DNA of 64,000 nucleotides from Pyrus communis. Lineage: Eukaryota > Streptophyta > Magnoliopsida > Rosales > Rosaceae. The stretch spans positions 11,741,501 to 11,805,500 of the forward strand of contig NC_084808.1 in NCBI RefSeq assembly GCF_963583255.1. Direction: 5' to 3'. How positions within the stretch are numbered: the first letter of the stretch is position 1; every line of letters starts with the position of its first letter. This document shows positions 55,370 through 64,000 of the stretch, one piece after another. The translations under genes were made by a program, and so were the position numbers. The notes under the pieces are model-generated. The model saw nothing but the letters and a program-made list of their open reading frames with translations, did not search any database and was not told the DNA's origin.

Positions 55370-56755
55370 TTTTCCTTACCATGTCTTGGTTATAGAATTT
55401 ATTTCTACAGCTAAGATATGGTTCACACCCTAACTCGTGAATAGTCCTTATTGACACTTAAACTCATTTTTAATGGCAGAAATCAACTTTTAAACACAAG
55501 GGAAGATTCATGCACAATTAGGGTCAAATTCACTCTTTTGGACCCTTCCTTCAATAACCAACACTTGTGAGAGCATTCTCACATATTTTTCAACTCTTTT
55601 CTTTCTTTTCAACACTTTTCTATTTTCTTTTTTTTTTTTTTTTCGAATTTTTTTTTTTTTTTTTTTTTCATTCTTTGGCCGTGCCCTATTATCTTCCCCC
55701 ACACTCATTTTCTGCAATATATTGATCAAAAGGAGTTCATTCTAAATCATGCTTCACTATCCTTTAAGAACAAGGGTATGGGAAGTCCTAATCTAGGCTA
55801 GGTAAGGATAATGTGGCTAACAAAGAAAATAAACTTGAAAAGGCTCAAAAAGGGGTAATCCTACAATACATGTGAAAAGGGATAGGCTTTTTGGCTTTGG
55901 CTTGACTAACAACTTCATCTTATTGTATGTTATGCAATCAATATCATGCTTTGAATGAAATGGGCATGAGTTCTAGTATTTGGAACTATAATGAAATGCA
56001 TTCCAAGTAGCAACCAAGCAAAGAATGATGAGATCATGCAACGGCTTTAGAAAACAAGAAATCACAGATTTATACTCTCCAAAGAACGTTATAGGCTCAA
56101 GTCTCACAAGGATGTAGCTTTAGTTTGAGTTTCTTCCTTCAAGCATGTTACAAAAACTGATTTTCTCTTTATAATTACATGTGAATTCATAAGCTATAAC
56201 CATAACCAAGCATAAACCAAAGCATAAATCAACTTCCAGCCATGTTTACAACATTCTTTAATAGTCATGACATTAAAAACCAAATCCTCATCATTGTGTT
56301 GGAAGGTGACCTAAGACACAACAAACACACAAACACAACTCTTTTTGGGTTTTTCAAAGCAATTTCTCAAATTTTTAGGGGATTTTCGGATTTTTAAGTC
56401 AAAAACACTCTAAATTAGCTTAAAAACACTAAAAAACAGCAAAGAACAACATTGGAAGTTATGGGTGATAAAATCCCACGAATTTGCATCAACAACATTA
56501 GTTATCCCCCCACACTTAAATCAAACATTGTCCTCAATGTTTCAAGCATAGACTCACACAAAAAAAAAAACAAACAAACAAACAAAACAACATCTAACAA
56601 CCTAACATGGCAGAAACAAAATCAACAACAAAGAGAAGAGTTTAGGAACGCAAATCTGGAATTGGAGTGCTTTCTCGGTCTTCCTTTGTTGAATGCATGG
56701 GTTGCCTCCCAAGTAGCGCTTGCTTTAACGTCGTACAGCCGGACGAAGAACCCAA
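55370..56755 (-). other. 3' non-coding tail of the Athila-like element
   Basis: On the minus strand: an 'ALLGRQPMHS'-coding scrap right after protease (about 56720), a purine tract 'gtgtggggggat' (about 56505), then A/T-rich text. A long A run on the minus strand (55626-55669) encodes Lys-rich frames that are not genes. 55370 is only the point where recognisable text stops. Confidence 0.6.
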
Positions 56756-57622
56756 TCACTCCAGATTGGAGCCCACGGCACCCAAGGGAAGCTCTTCCAC
56801 AACATGATCCTTCATTTCTATGCCATTTGTAATGACCGTTTCAAGTGCATCTCCATGTAATTGATCAAGGTGTACCTGCGCCAAAGAATCAAGAATATCA
56901 ATAGAGAAACATGAGTGATCATCATTAGGAAATTTCATAGTTTCAGAAATATTGAAATCAATCACTTCCCCATCGAATTCCATCGTTAAAGTGCCTTTAA
57001 ACACATCTATCTTTGTTCGGGCTGTCTTCATGAAGGGCCTCCCAAGAAGAATCGGCAAAGATGGAGCATGGCTTATTTCTTCCATTTCAAGAACGTAGAA
57101 ATCCGCCGGAAATATCAAATTATTCACCTGCACTAAGACATCTTCCAATACGCCCTTTGGATAGGCATTAGATCTATCGGCCAACTGAATAATTACACCA
57201 TCATTTTTCAATTCACCAAGGTTCATTGAAGCATAAATAGAATATGGCATGACGTTAATTGAAGCTCCTAAGTCTAACATAGCATGTTCGAAATTAGTTT
57301 GACCAATAATACAAGGAATTGTAAAGCTACCTGGATCTTTGCACTTTGGTGGTAACTTCCTTTGTAAAACAGCGGAAACGTTTTCACTTACCCTTACTAC
57401 CTCTTTATGTGACGCCCTCTTCCTTGTAGTGCACAATTCCTTCAAGAACTTAGCGTATTTGGGCACTTGCTTTATGGCATCTAGGAGCGGGATATTGACT
57501 TGCACTTTCCTAAACGTTTCAAGAATGTCCTTCTCATGCTCCTCCTTCTTTGTTTGCAAAAATCTGTGAGGAAAAGGAACATTGGGTGGAACGGGGTTAG
57601 AATTAATGAAATTTGAACCCAA
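56756..57622 (-). CDS. Athila-like aspartic protease region
   Basis: An open 288-residue frame. The N-terminal part is the gag/protease linker (FLQTKKEEHEKDILETFRKV; PKYAKFLKELCTTRKR), then PGSFTIPCIIGQTNFEHAML and the active site LDLGASINVMPYSIY (D-L-G-A, the form usual in Athila-type elements), ending with PILLGRPFMKTARTKIDV. After ELPLGAVGSNLE the frame stops at 56756, whereas an intact element would run on into RT. It would process the polyprotein; trans activity is conceivable because the frame is open, but the start is internal to a broken polyprotein. Confidence 0.82.
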   Translation of the reverse strand: MGSNFINSNPVPPNVPFPHRFLQTKKEEHEKDILETFRKVQVNIPLLDAIKQVPKYAKFLKELCTTRKRASHKEVVRVSENVSAVLQRKLPPKCKDPGSFTIPCIIGQTNFEHAMLDLGASINVMPYSIYASMNLGELKNDGVIIQLADRSNAYPKGVLEDVLVQVNNLIFPADFYVLEMEEISHAPSLPILLGRPFMKTARTKIDVFKGTLTMEFDGEVIDFNISETMKFPNDDHSCFSIDILDSLAQVHLDQLHGDALETVITNGIEMKDHVVEELPLGAVGSNLE

Positions 57623-57989
57623 CTTACCTTTGGTGGCCGAATGGGATGCATTGGATGAATTTGGGTCCTTGTGTGCTTACGGCAAAGGAGGTCGTGTCCT
57701 TGCCGTGGGCTTCCCTTCAGCCTCCTCTTCATGTTGCAACGTTTCTTCTTCATTAGGACTTGTTGTGGGTGGTGTAGATGTGGTGCCAACCTCTTTTCCA
57801 CTCCTCAAAGTGATTGCTTTGGCAGATTCGAACCCTCCCTTTGGATTGACAATGGTTGAGCTTGGAAGCTTGCCTTGGTCTCGAAATTGTCCCACAAACT
57901 CCGCAATCTGCCCTATTTGCTTCTCTAATTGGTCCACCCTTTTGTCTTGGTTTTGCATCGCCTTGTTTTGATTTTCTTGTCCCTGAGAC

Positions 57990-59262
57990 AAACTAGTAAG
58001 TAACTTAAGAATTGTAGCATTATCTAAAGACGTACCTTGATGGTTTTGGTCTTGGCTGTGGGTTTTGGTGTAAAACCCCGGGGGTTGTTGTCTAAAGCCT
58101 CCTTGTTGTTGAGGTTGTTGGGGCTCCCTCCACTTGAAGTTTGGATGGTCTCTCCAACCCGGATTGTATGTGTTGGACTATGGATCATTCCTTGGTTAAT
58201 TGTGGCTTGGAAATCCAATGGCATTTGCACTCTCCCATCCCCCATTCTCAATCAATTGAGGGCACCTTTCCGAAGGGTGTCCTTGGATAGAACATACACC
58301 ACATACAATTGGTCCTTGTATCTTCATTCCTTCGGCCATCTGAGACATAATAGAAGTAAGATTAGCTAATTGAGATTGAATATCGGATTGAGAACTTACC
58401 TCATTCAATTGTTGCCGTGGGGGGTCCCTTTGCCCAAGTCCTTCATATTGTTGTGCATTTAGAGCACGGTTTGCAATTAGGGTCTTGGCTGCCATAGGTG
58501 TTTTGTCCACCAATGCACCTCCTGCCGAAGCATCGAGCATTTGCCTTTCAATGGGAAGAAGGCCCTCATAGAAGTATTGAAGGAGAAGCTCCTCCTTCAT
58601 TTGATGTTGAGGACATGATGCAACAAGGGTTTTAAAACGCTCATAGTATGCCGGAAAAGATTCTCCTTGACTTCGTTGGATTCCGCTAATTCTCTTCCTC
58701 AAGAGAATGACTCTTGAAGTAGGGAAGAATTTTTCCAAGAACGCTCTCTTCATGCTTTCCCAAGAAGTCACTGTCCTGGGTGCCAATTCATAAAGCCAAT
58801 CCTTAGCCTTTTCCACAAGAGAGAATGGAAAATCTTTCATCTTCAAAATATTCCCATCAACATTAATGGGTGTCATGCTTGAGCATACAACTTCAAACTC
58901 CTTCAAATGCTTGTTTGGATCTTCCATGGACAGCCCATGGTACTTAGGAATATGATGCAGCAAGCTTGACTTCAATTCGAACTCATCGGTCTTGCCTTGA
59001 GCCGCCCTAGGATATTGAATACATAGGGTGCGGCATTGTCCAATCCCGAAGCGGAAAGCTCCTTGATTGTTCGGTTGTCCGCTGCCATGTCTACTTCACC
59101 CACTCTTGCCGTGGGTTTCTCTTCTTCAGATTCAGAAACGGACTCGAAGCTTTCACTTGATTCGCTAGGTTCTGGGTTCTTTCTTTTTCGTCTCAATTCT
59201 CGCTCGAAATCGGCGTCAAAGTCCGAGATATGTTCACGAATCGGATGAGAATTCCGAGTCAT
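57990..59262 (-). pseudogene. Athila-like gag
   Basis: Two main pieces. 59262-58972 reads MTRNSHPIREHISDFDADFE, an acidic Ser/Glu block and SGLDNAAPYVFNIL. After a frameshift, 58975-58196 reads SSLLHHIPKYHGLSMEDPNK, KDWLYELAPRTVTSWESMKR, FPAYYERFKTLVASCPQH (capsid-type gag), and a zinc knuckle CGVCSIQGHPSERC (C-x2-C-x4-H-x4-C), ending FPSHN before a TAA that interrupts otherwise continuous family text. The continuing part (58251-58024 and 57991-57677) is Gln-rich and coiled (QDKRVDQLEKQIGQIAEFVG). Gag packages the RNA. The match to Athila-type gag is good in spite of the frame breaks. Confidence 0.8.
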
Positions 59263-59363
59263 AAACTAGTACCTAAAACAAGAAACAAAACAAGATTAAG
59301 AATCTGGAATAAAATAAAATAAAAACGAAAATAAAACAATCCAAGAGATTAGCAAAGTTGCTA

Positions 59364-59382
59364 ATCCCCGGCAACGGCGCCA
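59364..59382 (-). other. primer binding site, tRNA-Asp type
   Basis: The plus strand reads atccccggcaacggcgcca, the 3' end of plant tRNA-Asp(GTC) including CCA, so the minus strand of the element can pair with that tRNA over 19 bases. It lies five bases from the LTR end at 59388. This is the primer used by Athila-type elements. Confidence 0.88.
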
Positions 59383-59387
59383 AAATT

Positions 59388-61248
59388 TGATGCGAGAATT
59401 ATACGCACACAAATTAAACCCTCTTTTTATCAATTGTAGTAAGTATGTAAGTAGGGATCGTTCTGGACCGGGGATTAGGAGGGATTGTTGGATTTGACTC
59501 AAAAACGTAAAAACAAGTTTAAAACACTATACTAGACTCAAAGAATGCAAAACTCAAAATAAGATAGATTGTAATGACTAAGACTAAACAAAATATGGGG
59601 GGGGGGGATTGAGGGTTTGACGAAATTAAACTAAAATGCACAGATTGCAATTAAAGGCAGAATGTAAATATGAATGTGATGAAAATATGGATGAATGCTA
59701 GCTAGAAGGTTCTTCTCCACACATGTTACACTTGCATACAAGATGATTTTCGGTTGTGCTTTCGATGAGTTATGTAACTCAACACCCCGGGTTAATTAGG
59801 TCCGCTTAAATTAACCGTCAAGTTTTCCTTAAATTAATGAATTGGATGATTGCATGCGACAACCCAAAGCATTCCCCACAAGTTCCCTACATGAATTGCA
59901 TAATAGAGATACAAGCAAGAATCATTAAGCATCATGAAAACTATAAGTGTTGACGAGGCATTCGTTACTATGATTGCATGAAACTTATGCCAAGAATTTA
60001 TTTAACGCGATTGTTTATAAGCAACCTCCACTACTTGTGAATATAAGTTCATAACTATTAGGTGAAACTCACTTATATTCTAGCGTCATATTCATGCATG
60101 AAAATTAAGCGTGCACTCTCAATAAACATACATAAATAAGTTATCAATCAAACAGTTAAACAAATTGAATTCACAACTTATGAAATTCCAACCAAAGGTA
60201 ATCAATTCATATTGCAAGCATGAACATGTATTCCGAATCCCCCCCTAGCCAAGGGGGGTTTAGTTCCTCATACGTACAAGACAAAGATAAGTAAATTTAA
60301 TCATTGAATATCAGGGAGAGAAAACACCTAAAAATTCCAACAACTCAAACTTGAATTGTATGAACATTTAGGCCCTCTTCTCATCCTCTTTGTTGTGGCA
60401 CAAGGTCTAAGGAAAGGTTTGGGTTGGTGTTTGTATGTGGAATGGAGTGGGGAATGATTGGGTAGTGTTTTGGAGGGATGGGGAGTGGTGGAAATGGAAG
60501 GGAAGAATGCTGGAATTGGAAGGGAAAAACACAAGTTTTGCACGGCAAAGCTTGTGTTTGTTGTTGTGTCCTTGTTTGTGTGAATGCATGGGTTTTTATA
60601 GGAGGAATGGGAGAATATGTGGCTGATTGTTTAAGAATGCATGTGGCTCTTATGATTGAGAGTGCATGTGGCTGAAATAATGATGGAAAAACAGCTAGGA
60701 AGAATGTTTAAAGAGGGAATGCATGTGGAAGTGTGGCTGCAATGAAGGATAAAAGTTGGAAAATGGAATGGGATGCACGACAAGGTGATGTTTGGTGCTG
60801 GAAATGAATGTGTTTGCATGTGAATTAAAGCTAGGGTGAATGATGATGAATGCATGTGGATTAAAGAGGGAATATGGAAGAGAATGTGGTGCAATGATGA
60901 AGTGGGAAGCTGGAAATGCAAATGGGATGCACGGTAAGGTGATGTTTGGTGCTGGTAATGAATGGTTTTGCTGGTTCTAAGGCTTTGTTTGATTGGGCTA
61001 GGCCCTTTGTTTTATGTCCTAAAGTGCATACAAGGCTTCAATTTCGTCCAACACTTTGGCTCCAAGCATAAGCTATCCATTCTAAGCCCAATTTTGCTCC
61101 AAAATGCTCCAAAATGCACCTTTTTGCTTCCTTAGCCATATGAACCTAGAAACACACGAAAATGGCATAAAGGACTAAAGTAACTAAAGAAACACAACGT
61201 AAATGCACGAGAACAAGCCAATTAAGACGCATAAATATGCTCCTATCA
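59388..61248 (-). repeat. 5' LTR of the Athila-like element (1861 bp)
   Basis: On the minus strand it starts TGATAGGAGCATATTTATG and ends CTCGCATCA, an inverted TGAT...ATCA pair. A TATA box (tataaaaacc, minus strand, 60591-60600) is followed by a short leader. A run of about ten G lies at 59597-59607. Repeated 'aatgcatgtgg' phrases occur between 60640 and 60870. The base pairs next to the outer end (aacat, 61249-61253) have no partner because the 3' LTR is missing. Confidence 0.8.
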
Positions 61249-61398
61249 AACATGTGGTAATTTAAATGGGATTTGCACAAAGTTGAAAGAAAGAAATAAA
61301 TCAGTAGAGAAACCTATTATGAAACTAATTTTAAAAGTGGGCCTAGGAGAGGGGATGACATAGAGACAGAGAGACAGACAGAGAGAGAGAGAGAGGAG
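61249..61398. repeat. spacer with a GA microsatellite
   Basis: A (GACA/GA)n tract runs from about 61362 to 61396. No gene. Confidence 0.6.
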
Positions 61399-61580
61399 TG
61401 GTTAGGTATACAAGAATTATGTTCTCACTCCTTGGTCTTGTATTTTTATTCATACTAGTCATGCTGGATTTTCTTGCCTTGTAAGTAATACAAACATATG
61501 ATGATTTGGTCTCCAAATCCTACTAGGATTCAACTTTAAGTTTATGCAGTCACATTTCTAATTAATAATTCTATTCACCA
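61399..61580 (-). repeat. 3' LTR of a minus-strand copia element (about 182 bp)
   Basis: On the minus strand it starts TGGTGAATAG after a purine tract (cacactcaagtgggagag, 61598-61581) and may end ...ACCTAACCA at 61399, giving TGGT...ACCA. The matching LTR is not visible up to 64000. The boundary at 61399 is by symmetry only. Confidence 0.5.
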
Positions 61581-62790
61581 CTCTCCCACTTGAGTGTGTA
61601 CAACTTAAGAAGTAGTCGGATCAAGTCTTCATAATTAGGAGATGGCAGTTGTTGTAGTTAGTTGTCGGCATGTACAATAATTGTTAACACGAGTCTCATC
61701 GTAAAGGCACATATCAAAAGAAAAATCTTACTAAAACTTTGCTACAGTAATCCAATAGTCTTAAATAAGCTTCTGAATGGTAGGCATCGCTAATGACTTC
61801 ATGAATAGGTAGGCATCGATTGTCTTGAGATCATATCTGCATGACTTTGATCTTCTGATGCTCTTGCTATTGATGAGGGAATCAAAAACATCGGGGCAAT
61901 GTGCATGGTACTATTGCCTTTGTTGTATCCTTTCGTGAACTGGTAGACGCATGCATCGTTGTCTTCATGAATTGATGGTGGAACATCAACGATGGAAGAA
62001 AAACCACATGACGTCTTATTTAATCAATCACACTCATCAAATAAAAGCATGCAAGCGATGCTTCATGTAGGGCAGGAATCTCTGCGTGATTTGAATACGT
62101 AGCAACCAACTATTATTGAGTTGATCACCAAGATATTGTAGTATTTCTAACTATAAAGACACAAGATGTTTGAGAATGTGCTCAATATGGGTCATATAAA
62201 CAACCAGAGTCAGCATAATCAACAAGGCACCTCATTTCGAAGATCAAGAGGTTTATATCTACTAAAAACTGTGTATGGATAGAACAAGCCCATATCTATT
62301 GTACCCTTAAGGTAATGCACGACATCTTTCACACATGTTCAATGTATGCGTGTAGGCGCATTGCTATATCTAGTTAAAAGATTGACTACAAAGTAGATGC
62401 CTAGTCTAGTGCATTGAGCCAAGTATAATAAAGTGCTAATTACACTTAGGTAAGGAAAATCAAGTTCTATGACCTTTCCATTGTCATCTTTAGGACGATT
62501 TGATCTCGTTTTCACATAGAGTTCAAATGATCATAGGAGTACTCAAACTTTAGTTTTCCCAAGAAAATATTGAGTTTTCCCATGACTTTTTATTTAAAAT
62601 TTTGACTTTAGTTACATGATAGTTTTTCAAGTTCCTCCGGAGTTCCAATGAGATTCTTATCATCGACATAGGCTACAACAATGACAAATCCAAAATATGA
62701 CTTTTTAATGAACACGCAATGACATATAATTCACTTTCCCTGACTGATAGAAAAATTGCTAAGACAGTTATACCACATCCTGTTAGATTG
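61581..62790 (-). pseudogene. copia RT and RNase H remnant
   Basis: Read on the minus strand with many stops and shifts. KKSYFGFVIVVAYVDDKNL then IGTPEELEKL (YVDD active site, near 62660) is the RT catalytic block. Further on: IELDFPYLSVISTLLYLAQC, NLLTRYSNAPTRIH, and DVVHYLKGTIDMGLFYP (near 62330), the RT/RNase H junction. The sequence type (V-Y-V-D-D-x-N-x-I-G-T-P-E-E-L) differs from the other two copia families in the window. The rest down to 61600 is RNase H text too decayed to mark. Confidence 0.65.
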
Positions 62791-63240
62791 CTTCAATCTA
62801 GAAAACCATCTTCTCAATCTGATAGAGATAATGTTTCGTGGTTAGGAACTATTTGATCCAGAATTTTTGCTGGCTAGATTTATGTCTTCCCTTGATGACA
62901 AGCTTGGATTTGATGTCCATGTCGCATCCTTTACGCCTCTTACGAAATTTCTGACTATGAGAAACGATCGACAAGATATATATGAAATCTAAGAATTTAG
63001 TAAAATTTTGTGATCAAAATTAATGTTGCAAGACAATATGCATAGCATGGACGGTCAAATAGGTCTTCTCCAAAAGATCATGTTTAATCACCTCTTCCTC
63101 ACAATATTTCAGCGATGATCAGATTTTACATAGAGTAATACTTATACACTTACTTATAGTGCTGGAATCTCATATTAGTCCAATTTGTGTCTAGCCCTTA
63201 TGCAGAGAGTTTTTAAGATCTTCCTTTGAAAGACATTTAG
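62791..63240 (-). other. decayed interior of the minus-strand copia element
   Basis: Between the gag and RT remnants; no readable domain. Its length (about 450 bases) is far less than protease plus integrase need, so most of that region has been deleted. Confidence 0.4.
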
Positions 63241-63492
63241 TCATAATGCATCATGCATGTGGTACCAGGTGAAGATCATTGTGGTCGCCTTTATTTGCTT
63301 CAGACACATATTCATAAATAAGATGATGATTAACCCAAAAAATATATCATTGCAGACGAAGAAGGTTGCTCTTTTACAATTTGAAGTGAGGTGGAGTTTC
63401 ACATCTTGAATCCACTCAAGACAGTTTCTTCCAGATAACTCAAAAGCAATGAAATCAAGCTTAGTGATGTTCAGTATTCTATTTATAACCAA
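63241..63492 (-). pseudogene. copia gag N-terminus remnant
   Basis: Open frame of 83 residues. The text ITKLDFIAFELSGRNCLEWI then QDVKLHLTSN matches the start of a copia gag family that begins with L-x-K-L-x-F-x-A-L-x-I-S-G-x-N-Y-L-x-W. KATTMIFTWYHMHDAL matches the following 'KAMIFLRHHL' block. The frame stops there, so only the first ~80 residues remain. Confidence 0.6.
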
Positions 63493-64000
63493 AACATGAA
63501 TTAATGCTTTGAATAAAATTCACAAGCATCATAGATATATCATGTAGATCAAAAGTTTGGTTTAACATATTTATATCATATTTTGGTTTAACATATTTAT
63601 ATCATGTAGATCAAAAGTGCTCAACATGGTTGGTGCGCTTCTTTGGGAAAAAAAAACAAAAAAATCCCTTGGTTTTTCAATGGCACGCTCGAAACTTCAG
63701 GTTCGAGATTGGAATGAAACCACGGTTCTATCAACATGTATTCTTATCAATCAAACAGTAATACCCACGTATACATGTGCAATATAAAACTAAAACAAAT
63801 ATAAAATTGCAATAGCTTATCAAAAGCGCATAAAGTAAACAACTTCCAGACTCATCATCAGGCATCTTTAAGCTTCACGCCCAAGTATCAAGATACAAGT
63901 ACGTATAGAAATTCAAGTCATTCCAAAACCAAAAGGGGACACCCAGACAAGGGTTTGTACCACTCAAAACTAGGGTAGGGGATCTGTTTGGTACCCTCAT
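63493..64000. other. spacer with a short direct duplication
   Basis: 'ttttggtttaacatatttatatcat' occurs twice, near 63553 and 63580, flanked by 'gtagatcaaaagt'. A 5' LTR for the copia element would be expected near here but is not recognisable. No gene seen. Confidence 0.4.

Larger units (their letters stand above)
55370..61248 (-). mobile_element. Athila-like Ty3/gypsy element, gag-protease only, no 3' LTR found
   Basis: Minus-strand order: 5' LTR (61248-59388), tRNA-Asp primer site (59382-59364), gag (about 59262-57990), protease (57622-56756), then at once the non-coding tail that normally follows pol, with 'gacgttaaagcaagcgct' and 'gtgtggggggataac' landmarks (56735 and 56500) and on to about 55370. 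RT, RNase H and integrase are absent. No second LTR copy starting TGATGCGAG is visible to the left, so the 3' end is lost or cut. LTR and primer style fit the Athila group. Confidence 0.8.

Noticed and set aside
55508..55729. Lys-rich minus-strand frame
   Set aside because: It is coded by a long A-run in the non-coding tail of the Athila-like element.
59364..59382. Perfect 3' end of a tRNA-Asp
   Set aside because: Only 19 bases match and no cloverleaf precedes them. The position five bases from an LTR end makes it the retrotransposon primer binding site.
60328..60921. Several frames rich in Ser, His and Pro
   Set aside because: They fall inside the Athila-like LTR and follow its repeated 'gcatgtgg' text.

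Overview
The window is plant nuclear DNA, almost certainly from a dicot. Several repeat families look like those I remember from apple and pear, so a Malus/Pyrus-type Rosaceae genome is my best guess, but that is memory and not a search. I find no intact host gene, no tRNA or rRNA gene and no CRISPR array. The window is a nest of retrotransposons and DNA transposons, with three fragments of ordinary host genes carried inside mobile elements.

Layout. 1-720: 3' end and LTR of a Ty1/copia element. 1277-14384: a ~13 kb Ty3/gypsy element of the Tat lineage on the minus strand (gag, protease, RT, RNase H and integrase all decayed), with an extra antisense gene (plus strand, 2989-6268) that encodes a plant mobile domain protein and a coiled coil. 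15390-17788 and 17926-19345: two solo LTRs of one family, each with its own exact 5-bp target duplication. 20.1-20.8 kb: a 113-bp tandem duplication and a hairpin. 21211-22339: a PIF/Harbinger-type element. 22.7-24.4 kb: small DNA-transposon relics. 24.7-27.0 kb: gypsy debris.

27068-47818 is a head-to-tail chain of related copia units joined by LTRs (28198-28888, 43852-44262 partial, 46357-47048, 47641-47818 partial). The chain is interrupted twice: by a complete 3.3-kb non-autonomous LTR element (29822-33128, target duplication TTGCT) that carries a BRCT-protein-like fragment and a guanylate-binding-protein-like fragment, and by a second, deleted Tat-like gypsy element (36692-43847) that also has an antisense coiled-coil gene. 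A different copia family ends at 48888.

48989-50463: a solo LTR with target duplication GGTTT. 50675-51687: a hAT-type element. 52804-53801: a Pack-MULE-like element with long terminal inverted repeats and a near-perfect 9-bp target duplication, carrying a broken mitochondrial citrate synthase fragment. 54.1-54.7 kb: a copia LTR. ~55370-61248: an Athila-like gypsy element on the minus strand with LTR, tRNA-Asp primer site, gag and protease, but with RT, RNase H and integrase deleted. 61399-63492: a minus-strand copia remnant.

The parts most worth follow-up are the antisense genes of the Tat elements, with their own promoter and intron signals, and the two independent gene-capture elements (LTR type and MULE type). 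All reading frames described here are disrupted unless stated. Identities rest on motifs and remembered family sequences; no alignment was run.
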